Shown here: positions 8,047-17,800 of the stretch, piece after piece
How positions within the stretch are numbered: the first letter of the stretch is position 1
Layout of the letters: each line of letters starts with the position of its first letter
From: Larkinella insperata
GTDB lineage: Bacteria > Bacteroidota > Bacteroidia > Cytophagales > Spirosomataceae
Direction: 5' to 3'
Length of the DNA stretch: 64,000 nt
NCBI RefSeq assembly: GCF_026248825.1
Contig: NZ_CP110973.1
Span: forward strand, 1,054,001-1,118,000
The notes under the pieces: generated by a model
The model's database searches: none
What the model was told of the DNA's origin: nothing
Seen by the model: only the letters and a program-made list of their open reading frames with translations
Translations under genes and position numbers: made by a program

Positions 8047-8074
8047 AAAGTAAACAAGGCATTTATAAAGTCAA
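8046..8074 (-). promoter_or_regulatory. Predicted promoter of the AbrB-like gene
   Basis: On the minus strand, TTG (8074-8072) and TTACTTTG (8053-8046, one mismatch to TAnnTTTG) are 18 bases apart, close to the Bacteroidota consensus. Transcription would start near 8040, inside the tandem operator. Confidence 0.5.
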
Positions 8075-8686
8075 GTAGAAAAGGCCATCTTTTTGCATAA
8101 AGAAAATCAGGCAGTTGAGTTCGTTTGTTGCCAACAATCAACTTATGCCAAACCTACTTACCCAATTAAGCCGAACCAACCCGGTCGACGTTGTCATCGA
8201 TTGCAGTCCATAACAAACGACAATATCGTCCTGGTAGCGGCTTGCAAAGAACACCGCCGACTGGTTTGTAAATCAGTGCCTTCAAGACTTTCTAACACTC
8301 ATTTTTACTGCCTTCACTTTCGGCGGATCCAACCTTTCCTCCGCTGACTAAATGGGTAAGCCCGGTTCAGCAGGACTCGTTTTTTTATAGATATAACTGC
8401 CAGTTATGTAAAATCCCGTCTTCTGTAGTAATGCGCCGTTCGTTGCCGGGTAGCCAGCCTTTTTAAATGAACCTTCAAAAGGGAATTAGTTAATCCGAAG
8501 CGTTAGATACTTGTTTTTAAATAAAACCAAACTAAACAACAACCGCGCGGAAGTGTTCCTAATGCTAGGACGCTGGGCCGTTATGCATTCGATTCGTTCG
8601 ACAGACCAATTATTCCGTAAATCCACTCCGCTTTTCTATATTCTGGCCCGTACCGCAAGTATAGAGAGCGAATCATCAAACCGTTT

Positions 8687-9865
8687 ATGAACTTAGCAGA
8701 GCGCTACCGGCAAGTACGAGCGCGTAGTGAATCAATTTGTCAGGGTCTTGAGGCCGAAGATTTTGTGGTTCAACCCGTGGTGGATGTCAGCCCTCCCAAG
8801 TGGCATCTGGGCCACACCACCTGGTTTTTCGAAACGTTCGTGCTCCTGCCCCATGCAACGGATTACCGCGTGTTCAATCAGCAGTACAACTTCGTCTTCA
8901 ACAGTTATTACGAAACCGTGGGCGCGCGGGTAGTACGCACCGATCGCGGCAATCTCTCCCGGCCTTCCGTGGCGGATGTGATGGCCTACCGCGCTCACGT
9001 CGATGCGGCCATGCACCGCTTCCTGACCGAGGAGAGCCGCTTTTCGGACGACTTAACAAACATCGTCATACTGGGCTTCCACCACGAGGAACAACACCAG
9101 GAACTGCTCATTACCGACATCAAGTATATTCTGGGCCATAATCCGCTCCTACCCGCCTACCCAACGGATTATTCCAAACCTAAGGTGCCTACCATCGCCG
9201 GAGAGCAGTGGATCAGCCAGGACGAAGGTATTTACCCGATTGGCTACGCGGGCAACGGCTTTTGTTTCGATAATGAATTAGGACGCCACAAGGTTTATCT
9301 GGCCCCTTACCGGATTCGCCAACAGCTCGTCAGCAACCGGGAGTACCTGGACTTCATCCAGGCCGGTGGCTACCAGGACTTCCGCTACTGGCACGCCGAG
9401 GGCTGGGATTGGGTCAAAACCCGGACTATTCAGGCGCCGATGTACTGGTTTCTAATCAACGGTCAGTGGCACCACTATACCGGGCAGGGGCTCAAACCCC
9501 TGCCGCTCGATGAGCCGGTCGCTCACGTGAGTTATTACGAAGCCTGGGCCTATGCCCAATGGCGGGGCCTGCGGTTGCCCACCGAAGCCGAGTGGGAAAC
9601 CGCTCAGGACCGGCTGGAATGGGGTTCGCGCTGGGAATGGACCGAAAGCGCCTACCTGCCCTACCCGGGTTTTGCCAAAGCCGAAGGCGCCATCGGGGAG
9701 TACAACGGCAAATTTATGGTCAACCAGATGGTGCTGCGGGGGGCCTCCGAAGCCACCACACCGGGCCACAGCCGACCGACTTACCGAAACTTTTTCCATG
9801 CCCCCCTCCGCTGGCAGTTTACCGGTATCCGGCTGGCTCAATCACTTTCATCAACGCCATTTTAA
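8687..9865 (+). CDS. egtB: Ergothioneine biosynthesis protein EgtB (iron-dependent sulfoxide synthase)
   Basis: Joins a thiol donor (cysteine or gamma-glutamylcysteine) to hercynine with O2, forming the C-S bond of ergothioneine. Residues 10-150 are a DinB_2-type helical domain that supplies iron ligands: WHLGHTTWFFE at the first site and HHEEQHQELL at the second. Residues from about 190 to the end are the FGE-sulfatase (formylglycine-enzyme-like) domain, with GLRLPTEAEWE and a C-terminal RxxxRNFF segment. The 392-residue length suits the shorter Bacteroidota type. egtD follows after 6 bases. No egtA, egtC or egtE is next to them, so thiol choice and the final C-S lyase step cannot be settled here. 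Confidence 0.95.
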   Translation: MNLAERYRQVRARSESICQGLEAEDFVVQPVVDVSPPKWHLGHTTWFFETFVLLPHATDYRVFNQQYNFVFNSYYETVGARVVRTDRGNLSRPSVADVMAYRAHVDAAMHRFLTEESRFSDDLTNIVILGFHHEEQHQELLITDIKYILGHNPLLPAYPTDYSKPKVPTIAGEQWISQDEGIYPIGYAGNGFCFDNELGRHKVYLAPYRIRQQLVSNREYLDFIQAGGYQDFRYWHAEGWDWVKTRTIQAPMYWFLINGQWHHYTGQGLKPLPLDEPVAHVSYYEAWAYAQWRGLRLPTEAEWETAQDRLEWGSRWEWTESAYLPYPGFAKAEGAIGEYNGKFMVNQMVLRGASEATTPGHSRPTYRNFFHAPLRWQFTGIRLAQSLSSTPF

Positions 9866-9871
9866 AACGGA

Positions 9872-10828
9872 ATGAACACAACACTGGTTGACAGCCCCTT
9901 TCGAACCGATGTACTGCAAGGGTTATCGGCTTCGCCCAAATACCTGCTGTCAAAATACTTCTACGATGCCCGGGGTGATGAGCTGTTCGGGCAGATCATG
10001 CGCTGCCCGGAGTATTACCTCACGCGTGCGGAAGCCGAAATCCTGTCTCTGCAGAGCGGGGCGATTCTTGAGCGCTGTGGCGGGATGCAGGGGTCGTTCG
10101 ACATCGTTGAACTGGGGGCGGGTGACGGTTCCAAAACGGTTTTCCTGCTCAGGGAAGCGCTCCGAATGCAGGGCAGCGGGCGGTATTATCCCATTGACAT
10201 TTCACCGGGCATCATCAACTACCTAAGTCAGACGCTGAGCACCAAACTGCCCGGCCTGGAGGTGCATGGTCTGGCCGGGGAGTATTTTGCCATGCTGGAG
10301 CAAATGCAAGCGCTGACCGAGAGTCCCAAGCTGGTCTTGTTTCTGGGAGCTACCGTTGGTAACATGCTGCCCGAAGAGGCAGCCGAGTTCTTTCAGCAAC
10401 TAAAAACCTACTTACGGCCGGGCGACTACCTGCTGGTGGGGTTTGATTTAAAGAAAAATCCACAAACAATTCTGGACGCCTACAACGATAAAGAAGGATT
10501 AACCAAAGCCTTCAACCTGAACCTGCTGCAGCGCATCAACCGGGAGCTGGGGGCGGACTTTAAACCGGGTCAGTTTGAGCATTTTCCGGTGTACGATCCG
10601 TTGTCGGGCAGTTGCAAAAGCTACCTGATCAGCCGGTGTTCCCAACGGGTAATTTTTGATGACGACACCGTCATTGAGTTTGAGCGGGACGAACCGATCT
10701 ACATGGAAGTATCCCAGAAATACAGCAAAACGGAAATTCAGGCACTGGCCCTGAAGGCGGGGTACGAGCCGGTGGATGCCTTTTTTGACTGCCGCCATCA
10801 ATTCACTGATGTGCTATGGCGGGTTTAG
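9872..10828 (+). CDS. egtD: L-histidine N(alpha)-methyltransferase EgtD
   Basis: SAM-dependent enzyme that trimethylates histidine to hercynine, the substrate of EgtB. The 318-residue protein has the EgtD-specific start (SPKYLLSKYFYDARGDELF), the SAM motif VELGAGDGSKT, the LVLFLGATVGNM strand and the histidine-binding YNDKEGLTKAFNLN segment. The C-terminal EPIYMEVSQKYS motif, which in EgtD contacts the substrate carboxylate, is intact. It lies 6 bases after egtB, so the two are almost certainly cotranscribed. Confidence 0.96.
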   Translation: MNTTLVDSPFRTDVLQGLSASPKYLLSKYFYDARGDELFGQIMRCPEYYLTRAEAEILSLQSGAILERCGGMQGSFDIVELGAGDGSKTVFLLREALRMQGSGRYYPIDISPGIINYLSQTLSTKLPGLEVHGLAGEYFAMLEQMQALTESPKLVLFLGATVGNMLPEEAAEFFQQLKTYLRPGDYLLVGFDLKKNPQTILDAYNDKEGLTKAFNLNLLQRINRELGADFKPGQFEHFPVYDPLSGSCKSYLISRCSQRVIFDDDTVIEFERDEPIYMEVSQKYSKTEIQALALKAGYEPVDAFFDCRHQFTDVLWRV

Positions 10829-11064
10829 AATGATGCAGGGTAACAGTTTCCAGGTTGATTGGCACTCAGCAAAGAACTGACTTCAGGGTAGGAGAAAACC
10901 GCTCCGCCACAGCTATTCGCACGGATTGCCAACGGGAAAAAATGAGAAGGATACGGGCGATCTATTCAGCCCTTGTTTGAGCGAAGACATTCTTGATGGA
11001 AACGCCGGGAAAACAAAATGCCTTACAAGCGACGGACTGTCAATAGCTTGTAAGGCATAATTAG
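10829..11064. other. Intergenic region between egtD and the tRNA genes
   Basis: Holds the tRNA-Leu terminator at its right end. No terminator is evident for the egt operon and no gene is visible. Confidence 0.4.
11010..11057 (-). terminator. Terminator after tRNA-Leu
   Basis: On the minus strand TGCCTTACAAGC pairs perfectly with GCTTGTAAGGCA (12 bp, 15-base loop) and TTTTGTTTT follows. It begins about 8 bases after the 3' end of the tRNA. Confidence 0.85.
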
Positions 11065-11150
11065 TACCGGGAACGGGAATCGAACCCGTACGGACATTAC
11101 TGCCCACAGGATTTTAAGTCCTGCGCGTCTACCTATTCCGCCATCCCGGC
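11065..11150 (-). tRNA. tRNA-Leu (anticodon UAA)
   Basis: Class II tRNA of 86 bases. The acceptor stem GCCGGGA pairs with TCCCGGT (one G-U), with discriminator A73 and no encoded CCA. The anticodon stem CAGGA/TCCTG holds loop CTTAAAA, giving anticodon UAA. A long variable arm (TGGGCAGTAATGTCC) and the GTTCGATTC T-loop confirm a leucine tRNA. Confidence 0.96.
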
Positions 11151-11168
11151 GCGGGGGTACCGCATTTA

Positions 11169-11195
11169 CAAAAAAAGCACCCCGAAGGTGCTTTT
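11169..11195 (-). terminator. Terminator between tRNA-Gly and tRNA-Leu
   Basis: On the minus strand AAAAGCACC-TTCGG-GGTGCTTTTTTTGT forms a compact stem with a seven-T run directly after tRNA-Gly. tRNA-Leu would then need its own promoter or read-through. Confidence 0.75.
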
Positions 11196-11196
11196 G

Positions 11197-11269
11197 AGCG
11201 AAAGACGGGGTTCGAACCCGCGACCTCGACCTTGGCAAGGTCGCGCTCTACCAGCTGAGCTACTTTCGC
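11197..11269 (-). tRNA. tRNA-Gly (anticodon GCC)
   Basis: 73-base tRNA. Acceptor stem GCGAAAG/CTTTCGC, discriminator T73, no encoded CCA. The anticodon stem CGACC/GGTCG holds loop TTGCCAA, anticodon GCC. The GGTTCGAACCC T-arm is canonical. Confidence 0.97.
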
Positions 11270-11386
11270 GTTTCACGCCGTTTCCTGGCGTTTTGTGGAT
11301 GCAAATATAAGGGGTCTCCGGCTTTTGGCAAGCACTTGCCTGAAAAAAATTTCACTTTCTTGCCGCTCAGGACACTTTGGCCTTGA

Positions 11387-12265
11387 TTATGAATCGGTTA
11401 AAATCAGCAAAAAAAGAAAGAAAAAATTCAGGCCCGTGCCCGATAGCAGCGTCATCGTCATCGCCGACCGGAAATTGGCCTGCCCCACATCCCGGTGTAC
11501 CCGCCGGTACCAGAAGAGAAAATAAACCACCCCTGGCAGCAAACAAACCGGCAATAGCCAGAACATTGTGGCTCCTCCGAAATACCGGTAAAACCCCACC
11601 AAGGACAACGCAAACCAGCAGACGGCATTCAGAAAGGTACCGCCAACCCCCAGCAACCGGCTCATGGTCAAATCGCCCCGGCGGCTGTCTTCTTCGTGCT
11701 GATAAATCTGGGTGATGGGGTAAACCGCTAGCAGGTTCATCGTACAAAGCAAAGCCGCCAGCAAAGGCTGCGGCTTAATCAAGTCCGCAACCGGCAACCG
11801 GTCAAATGCCTGGAGCGTCATCAGGTACGTAAAACCGCCCTGAAACAAGCTGACAATGAGCCAGCTCGCAATGGGGTACTTCTTCAGCCGAACCGCCGGG
11901 TGGCTGTATGCTTTGGAAATAAACCCGTAAACAAGCAGATACACCACAAACGGCCACCCCACCCAAACGCCGAGCAGCAACGCCAGCCCGTCGAGTCCCC
12001 AGGCCACGTAAAACAGTGTCTTGTCGACCGGTGGGGGCGTTTCCAGAATACCGATGCTGCCTTCGTCTTTATCAAAATAACTGTTGTAGGCGTTGCTGGC
12101 CGGGTACAACAGCAAATGAATGGCTACCCAGATCACCGCCACCCGAACCCAGTCGAGCGCCCCCGACCGAAGCGCGTCCGACTGCGTCAGCGCAAACAGG
12201 AAAACCGGCAGCAGAAAAAACGAAAAAGGCACCCGCAAATGGAGCCAGACGGTCCGGAAGGTCAT
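11387..12265 (-). CDS. UbiA family prenyltransferase
   Basis: Integral membrane enzyme of 292 residues with about eight or nine hydrophobic helices. UbiA proteins attach isoprenoid chains to aromatic or other acceptors. The first Asp-rich motif is seen as NAYNSYFDKDEGS at about 61-73 and the second as YQHEEDSRRGD near 204; both bind Mg-diphosphate in the family. It is transcribed away from a type III polyketide synthase 96 bases away. A role in prenylating the polyketide, for example an alkylresorcinol or pyrone, is inferred from that pairing. Quinone or heme O pathways are alternatives, but neither's neighbour genes are present. Confidence 0.85.
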   Translation of the reverse strand: MTFRTVWLHLRVPFSFFLLPVFLFALTQSDALRSGALDWVRVAVIWVAIHLLLYPASNAYNSYFDKDEGSIGILETPPPVDKTLFYVAWGLDGLALLLGVWVGWPFVVYLLVYGFISKAYSHPAVRLKKYPIASWLIVSLFQGGFTYLMTLQAFDRLPVADLIKPQPLLAALLCTMNLLAVYPITQIYQHEEDSRRGDLTMSRLLGVGGTFLNAVCWFALSLVGFYRYFGGATMFWLLPVCLLPGVVYFLFWYRRVHRDVGQANFRSAMTMTLLSGTGLNFFFLFLLILTDS

Positions 12266-12361
12266 ACAAATTGTAGAAAGTCTAACATTAATGGGAAGCG
12301 TTGGTTATAGTCAACGGATATGAGATGAACCGGACAAGCCGTTAATAAGGACCTGGACTAC

Positions 12362-13534
12362 ATGGATAGCTACATCACCGCCATTGGCACCGCCGTACCC
12401 CGCTACGGTTTTTCGCAGGCACAAATTGCTTCGTTTATGGCGGAGGCTCTCCAGTTCGACGAGCGCAACCGGCGCAAGTTACAAACCCTGTACCGCCTGA
12501 CCCGGATCGACCGACGACACTCGGTGCTGCCCGACTACGGTACTTCACCGGGTGAATATACATTTTTTCCGAATACCCCTGATCTTGAACCTTTTCCAAC
12601 GGTCGGTCAGCGGATGGATATTTACCGAAAGGAAGCCCTGCCATTGGCATTAGCGGCCATTGAAGACTTATACCCGATCGGGAAAGCCGTTCAGCCGACG
12701 CATTTAATCACGGTCAGTTGCACGGGAATGTACGCCCCGGGGCTGGATATTGACCTGATTGAAGCCCTGAACCTGCCCACCACCCTGCACCGCACGGCCA
12801 TCAACTTTATGGGATGCTACGGCGCCTTTAACGCGCTGAAAACCGCGGATGCCTTCGTCCGGGCCGATCCGTCGGCGCGCGTTCTGGTGGTTTGCCTGGA
12901 ATTATGTACGCTTCACTTTCAGAAAAAAACGGACGATGACCAGCTTCTGTCGAATGCCCTCTTTGCCGACGGTGCGGCCGCGGTTCTGATTGAAGCCCAG
13001 CCCGAACGGCAATACCCGGCACCCGCGTTTCGGATGCGTACCTTCTTTTGCGACCTCTGGCCCGACGGGAAGAAGGACATGGGCTGGATTATCAACGATC
13101 ACGGTTTTGAAATGACGCTCACGTCGGATGTGCCGACGGTTATTCAACACGGTATTGGAAAAGCGTTGTCCCGGTTGCTCGAGCACAGCGGGCTGGCCAT
13201 CCAAGACATTACCCATTACGCCCTGCACCCCGGCGGCCGGAAAATTCTGGAGGTCATCGAGGAACAACTGGGCATTGACTCCCACGAAAACCGCTTTGCC
13301 TACGAGGTTTTGCGGCAGTACGGCAACATGTCGTCGGCAACGGTTTTGTTTGTCCTGAAAGCCATCCGGAATCACCTGCTGACCGAGCCGCAAACGGGCA
13401 ATATCTTGAGCTGCGCCTTCGGACCCGGCCTCACGCTGGAATCGATGATTCTCGAAATTATACCCGCCACCCACCCCATCCAAAAAGCCAAAGTTGCCGA
13501 CCAGGTAGCCGCTGATCCTGCGTTCATTCCGTAA
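12362..13534 (+). CDS. Type III polyketide synthase (chalcone/stilbene synthase family)
   Basis: Homodimeric ketosynthase that extends an acyl-CoA starter with malonyl-CoA to alkylpyrones, alkylresorcinols or phloroglucinols. The 390-residue length is typical. The catalytic triad is complete: Cys120 in VSCTGMYAPG, His289 in ALHPGG and Asn322 in YGNMSSATV. The central GCYGAFNALKTAD segment and the C-terminal FGPGLTLE loop match the family. The divergent UbiA gene suggests a prenylated product. No methyltransferase or hydroxylase tailoring gene is adjacent. The product cannot be predicted from sequence by eye. Confidence 0.93.
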   Translation: MDSYITAIGTAVPRYGFSQAQIASFMAEALQFDERNRRKLQTLYRLTRIDRRHSVLPDYGTSPGEYTFFPNTPDLEPFPTVGQRMDIYRKEALPLALAAIEDLYPIGKAVQPTHLITVSCTGMYAPGLDIDLIEALNLPTTLHRTAINFMGCYGAFNALKTADAFVRADPSARVLVVCLELCTLHFQKKTDDDQLLSNALFADGAAAVLIEAQPERQYPAPAFRMRTFFCDLWPDGKKDMGWIINDHGFEMTLTSDVPTVIQHGIGKALSRLLEHSGLAIQDITHYALHPGGRKILEVIEEQLGIDSHENRFAYEVLRQYGNMSSATVLFVLKAIRNHLLTEPQTGNILSCAFGPGLTLESMILEIIPATHPIQKAKVADQVAADPAFIP

Positions 13535-13630
13535 GTCCATAAAATTGTGAATTGAGGAATCAACGGAAATCACTACCTGTTACTTGAATAGCGTTATATT
13601 GCACTTTTATTCCGTTTTTTCACGAATCTC

Positions 13631-14704
13631 ATGAGTTACGAAACCATATTCTTCGTTTGTTTTGCGCTCTTCGTTCTGGTAGTGATGGCCTTCGACTTAG
13701 GGGCATTCACAAAGCAGAAAAGCCACATAGTGAGCTTTAAAGAAGCCGGAACCTGGAGTGCCATCTGGGTAGCGTTGTCCATCGGGTTTTACTTTTTCAT
13801 CAAAAACTTTGGCTACCTCGTCCACGGTATTACCGACATGGCGCGGCTGGAAGAAATCCGCAGCCGTTACGCCGACCACCTCACGCTGGTTCCGGGCAAT
13901 TTCGAGAAAAGCCTCGCCATTTTCCAGAACAACATGGCCCTGGAATACATCACCGGTTATCTGGTGGAATACTCCCTGTCGGCCGACAACATTTTCGTGT
14001 TTATCATGATTTTTGCGTCGTTCGGCGTACGGGAGCGGTTTTACAAAAAGATTCTGGTCTGGGGAATTTTGGGAGCCATTATCCTACGGTTTATTTTCAT
14101 CTTCGTGGGGTCGGCCCTGTTGCAGCGCTTCGACTGGATTATTTACATTTTTGGCGCGTTTCTGGTGTATACCGGTGTCAAACTGTTCTTTGAGAAAGAC
14201 GAAGACGAGCACATGGAACCGAAAAATCACCCCGTGGTGAAGCTTTCGGCCAAGTACCTGAACGTTTATCGCCGGAACGTCATCGATCACTTTTTCGTCC
14301 GCCGGAAAAGCGACCGCAAGCTGTTTGTAACGCCCCTGTTCATCGTCGTGATCGTGGTAGCGTTTACGGATCTGGTGTTTGCCGTCGACTCGATTCCGGC
14401 CATTTTCTCGATTACCAAAGATCCGTACATCGTCTTTTTCTCGAACGTTTTTGCCATTATGGGGCTGCGGTCGATGTTCTTCTTCCTATCGAGCATCATG
14501 AGCCAGTTCCGGTTCCTCAAAACCGGTCTGGCGGTGCTGCTGACGTTCATCGGTTTGAAGATGATCTTCCACAGCTGGCTGGAATCCGTTGGTTTTGAAA
14601 CGGTTTACTCGCTGTATGTCATTCTGACCATTCTGGGCGTTAGTATTGTGGCCTCCTGGCTGATCCCGGAAAAGAAAAAAGAGCGGGAGGAAATTCAGGT
14701 TTGA
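13631..14704 (+). CDS. TerC/Alx family integral membrane protein
   Basis: Polytopic membrane protein of 357 residues. TerC/Alx proteins export Mn2+ or help metal loading of secreted proteins; the family was first linked to tellurite resistance. The signature segments are YLVEYSLSADNIFVF and FTDLVFAVDSIPAIF, each with the conserved Asp/Asn residues of the metal path, followed by NVFAIMGLRSMFFFL. About nine hydrophobic helices are evident and the C-terminus is basic (PEKKKEREE). An insertion at about 62-95 between the second and third helices is longer than in E. coli Alx. No ter stress operon surrounds it, so metal homeostasis is likelier than tellurite resistance. Confidence 0.92.
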   Translation: MSYETIFFVCFALFVLVVMAFDLGAFTKQKSHIVSFKEAGTWSAIWVALSIGFYFFIKNFGYLVHGITDMARLEEIRSRYADHLTLVPGNFEKSLAIFQNNMALEYITGYLVEYSLSADNIFVFIMIFASFGVRERFYKKILVWGILGAIILRFIFIFVGSALLQRFDWIIYIFGAFLVYTGVKLFFEKDEDEHMEPKNHPVVKLSAKYLNVYRRNVIDHFFVRRKSDRKLFVTPLFIVVIVVAFTDLVFAVDSIPAIFSITKDPYIVFFSNVFAIMGLRSMFFFLSSIMSQFRFLKTGLAVLLTFIGLKMIFHSWLESVGFETVYSLYVILTILGVSIVASWLIPEKKKEREEIQV

Positions 14705-14713
14705 CAAGCCAGA

Positions 14714-14752
14714 CGGGCAGACCGCCGGTTGCCCCCGCTGGTCTGCCCAGAA
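14714..14752 (+). repeat. GC-rich stem after terC
   Basis: GGGCAGACC and GGTCTGCCC form a 9-bp stem 10 bases after the terC stop. No T-run follows, so it is a possible 3'-end structure rather than a clear terminator. Confidence 0.5.
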
Positions 14753-14784
14753 ACAACCAAGTTGAACTTAATGACGTCAATCGG

Positions 14785-14806
14785 CCCACGGACCTGAGTC
14801 CGTGGG
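14785..14806 (+). promoter_or_regulatory. Hairpin immediately upstream of the helicase start codon
   Basis: CCCACGGAC-CTGA-GTCCGTGGG is a perfect 9-bp stem with a 4-base loop ending 9 bases before the ATG at 14816. It would cover the ribosome-docking region and could limit translation. Confidence 0.6.
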
Positions 14807-14815
14807 TCTGTCTCT

Positions 14816-17800
14816 ATGCAATTAGCGCAGTCCGTTCTCAAAGCTTACCTCAAACGCCTGACCAACCTCAGCAGCCGCAACCGTTCGCTGCTGCTGACAA
14901 GCTTGCCCGTCGAGCAGTTTCTGGATCTGCACGAAACGGATTTTCTGGACAGCAAACCGTCTTTTGACCTCATCCGGCAGTTGATCGCCCGACGGCCAAC
15001 GATTCCGCTTTGCGATGTGCTCGACAGCCGGATGGAAAAAGTCAACGAGGTTAGCCGGAAACTTCGGAAAATTGCCCGGACCGACCGGTTTATTGAAGCT
15101 GAACGCGGTTCGGAGGATTTGTACGTGGGCTATCCGTTCGTGCGGGGAAAACTGGCCGACGGTACGGTCATTCACGGCCCGCTGATTTTCTTCCCGGTTC
15201 ACCTCGAACAACAGGGCAACAAGTGGCTGCTGGTGCGCCGGGCCGATGAGCCGATTGCGCTCAACCGCAGCTTCCTGATGGCCTACGCCTACTACAACCA
15301 GTACATCCTGCCCGATACGGTTCTGGAACACACGCTGGACGAGTACGACAAAGATGCCACGGTTTTTCGCACCCAACTGTACGAATGGCTGAAAGACAGC
15401 CCGCTGGAAATCAACTTCAATCAGGAGCTGTTCACCGACCAGCTGCAGTGGTTCAACGCCCTTAAAAAGACGGATCTAGATAAACTCGAACGCACCGGCG
15501 AGCTAAAACTTTATCCCGAAGCCGTGCTGGGCATTTTTCCCCAGGCGGGTTCGTACCTCGTGCCGGATTACGAAGAGTTGTTGACGGCGGACAGGGAAGA
15601 AACCGGCGAACGGCCGGATGGTGATGCCTTTTCACTGCTCCCGTTTGCGCCTTCTGCCCATCCCCCGCTGACTTCCATTCGCGAGGAAACCATTCATACC
15701 CCCCTGCCCATTGATGCCTCCCAGGAGGAAGCCATTCGGCGCATTAAAGCCGGGGAGTCAATGGTGGTACAGGGCCCGCCGGGAACCGGAAAATCGCAGT
15801 TGATCGGAAACCTGATGGCCGATTTTGCCGCGCAGGGAAAACGGGTTTTGCTGGTTTGCCAGAAACGGGCGGCTCTGGACGTGGTTTACGAACGACTGCG
15901 GCAAGTCGGGATGCAGCCGTTCTCGGCCCTGATTCACGATTTCAAGAACGACCGCAAAGCGCTCTACGACCAGCTGGCCGGGCAGATCGAACGCGTAGAA
16001 GATTATCAGAAACAAAATTTTGGCCTGGACGCCATTCTGCTGGAACGTCATTTTGACCAGGAAAGCCGCCGGATCGATCAGACCCTAACGGAACTGCAGG
16101 CTTTCAAAGATGCCCTGTTTGACGAATCTGAAGCGGGCGTGTCCGTCAAACAATTGTACCTGACCAGCGACCCAACGGCCCCAACCATTCCGCTGGACGA
16201 TAGCTACACGCAGTTCCGGCCCGATTCGGTGGCAGGTTTTGTGGAGAAACTTCGGGAATACGGCGCGTACCTCGACCGGCTGGGTGCCGACCATCCGTGG
16301 GCCGACCGGCTTTCGTTTGCCCCGTTTTCGTTTAATCAACTACCGGCTCTCAAAAAACTGCTGAACGCGTTGCCTGGCTTTGTCCGCACCACCAGTGAAG
16401 CGGCTCAGGCCCTGACCGACCGGCCATTTTCGCTCGCCGACTGGCAGACCGTACAGGAAGACGAATGGGAAACTACGGCGCTGCTCACCCTGCTGAAACC
16501 TGAACCGTCGGCGCAACGCTGGCAATGGGTCCGCCGGTTACAGCAAGAGCCCACGCACCCGCTTTTTAGCACTGAACCCGACGAGCTGGAACGCCTGGAA
16601 GTGGAAATCAGCGACTGCCTGAGCGGTAACGGTATTGAAAAGAGCTTGTCGGTCAGCGATTTGCCCAACACGGCGCAGCGGTTGCAGGAAGCGATCCAAA
16701 GCCGTTCGTCGTTTGTCGGGCGGACGGTTTGGGGATTGTTCAGTAAAGACAAAACCGGTTTGCAGCAACTGGCAGCCGTCAACGGTTTAACGCTTTCCGA
16801 CGAGGCCCTGCCGGTATTGCTTGACCGCGTGCAGCGCCGAATCCGGTTTGAACTACTCCGCCAGCAGATTGAGCAGAAAACCAAACAGGACGTAACGCCC
16901 GAAAACGCTTTCCTGACCGTTCGGCTGGCCCGTCAGGCGCTGGAAATCGTCCGCCGACTGAAAGCCGTTCCCTGGCTGGCTTACCTGCCGGAATCCAGGC
17001 TGGAAACCGCCGAAACATTCGCGAAAACCGCCCGCCAGCTCGTGGAAACCGGGCGGGCCGTGGCTGCTCAAGTGGGTCAGTGGCAGGTTTTTCTGAGTGA
17101 ATCGCAAATCCAGCGACTCTGGCAGCAGCCGACTCAATCCGAAACGCTCATTCGGTCGCTGGAGCAGGATGTTGATTTGTTGATTGAAGCCGACCGGTTG
17201 AAAGAACGGTTTACGCCCATCGAACACGAAATTGTGCAACGCTTGGGCGTGCCGCTATCCGTAGACCGGTTTCTGAACAGCCTGCACCTGGCCTGGATCG
17301 AACACCTTGAGCTCAGCCACCCGATTTTGCGGGGCGTTTCTTCGCTAAAAATCAACCAGCTGGAAACGGCGCTTCAGGAGAGCGTTCAGCAGAAGCAGGC
17401 GCTGAGCCGCCAGATTCTGCTGGTCAAACTCCGCGAACGGACGTACCAGAACCTGGCCTTCAACCGGCTGAACAACCTCGTTACGTACCGGGAATTAAAC
17501 CACCAGGTCACCAAAAAGCGCAACATCTGGCCGGTCCGGAAGCTGATGGAACAGTTTTCGGATGAAGTGTTTCAACTGGTGCCCTGCTGGATAGCGTCGC
17601 CGGAATCGGTGTCGGCCATTTTCCCGATGAAACCGGGGCTGTTTGATCTGGTGATCTTTGACGAAGCCTCGCAGTGTTTTGCCGAGAACGGTATTCCGGC
17701 CATGTACCGCGCCAGGCAGGTGGTGATTACCGGCGACAGCAAGCAGTTACAGCCCAGCGACCTGTACCGCATTCGGTTCGAAACCGCCCCCGACGAAGAG

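Larger units (their letters stand above)
7996..8686. other. Divergent intergenic region upstream of egtB
   Basis: About 690 bases between divergent genes. The left end holds the tandem operator and promoter of the AbrB-like gene. The rest (8075-8686) has no convincing gene: an 84-codon frame at 8093 lacks any domain. The egtB promoter should lie near 8600-8680, but I find no clear TTG/TAnnTTTG pair. Confidence 0.4.

Noticed and set aside
8093..8347. 84-codon plus-strand frame before egtB
   Set aside because: Random-looking composition in an intergenic region and no recognisable family.
13631..14704. Tellurite resistance operon
   Set aside because: Only the TerC family protein is present; no terABDEZ-type genes are nearby.
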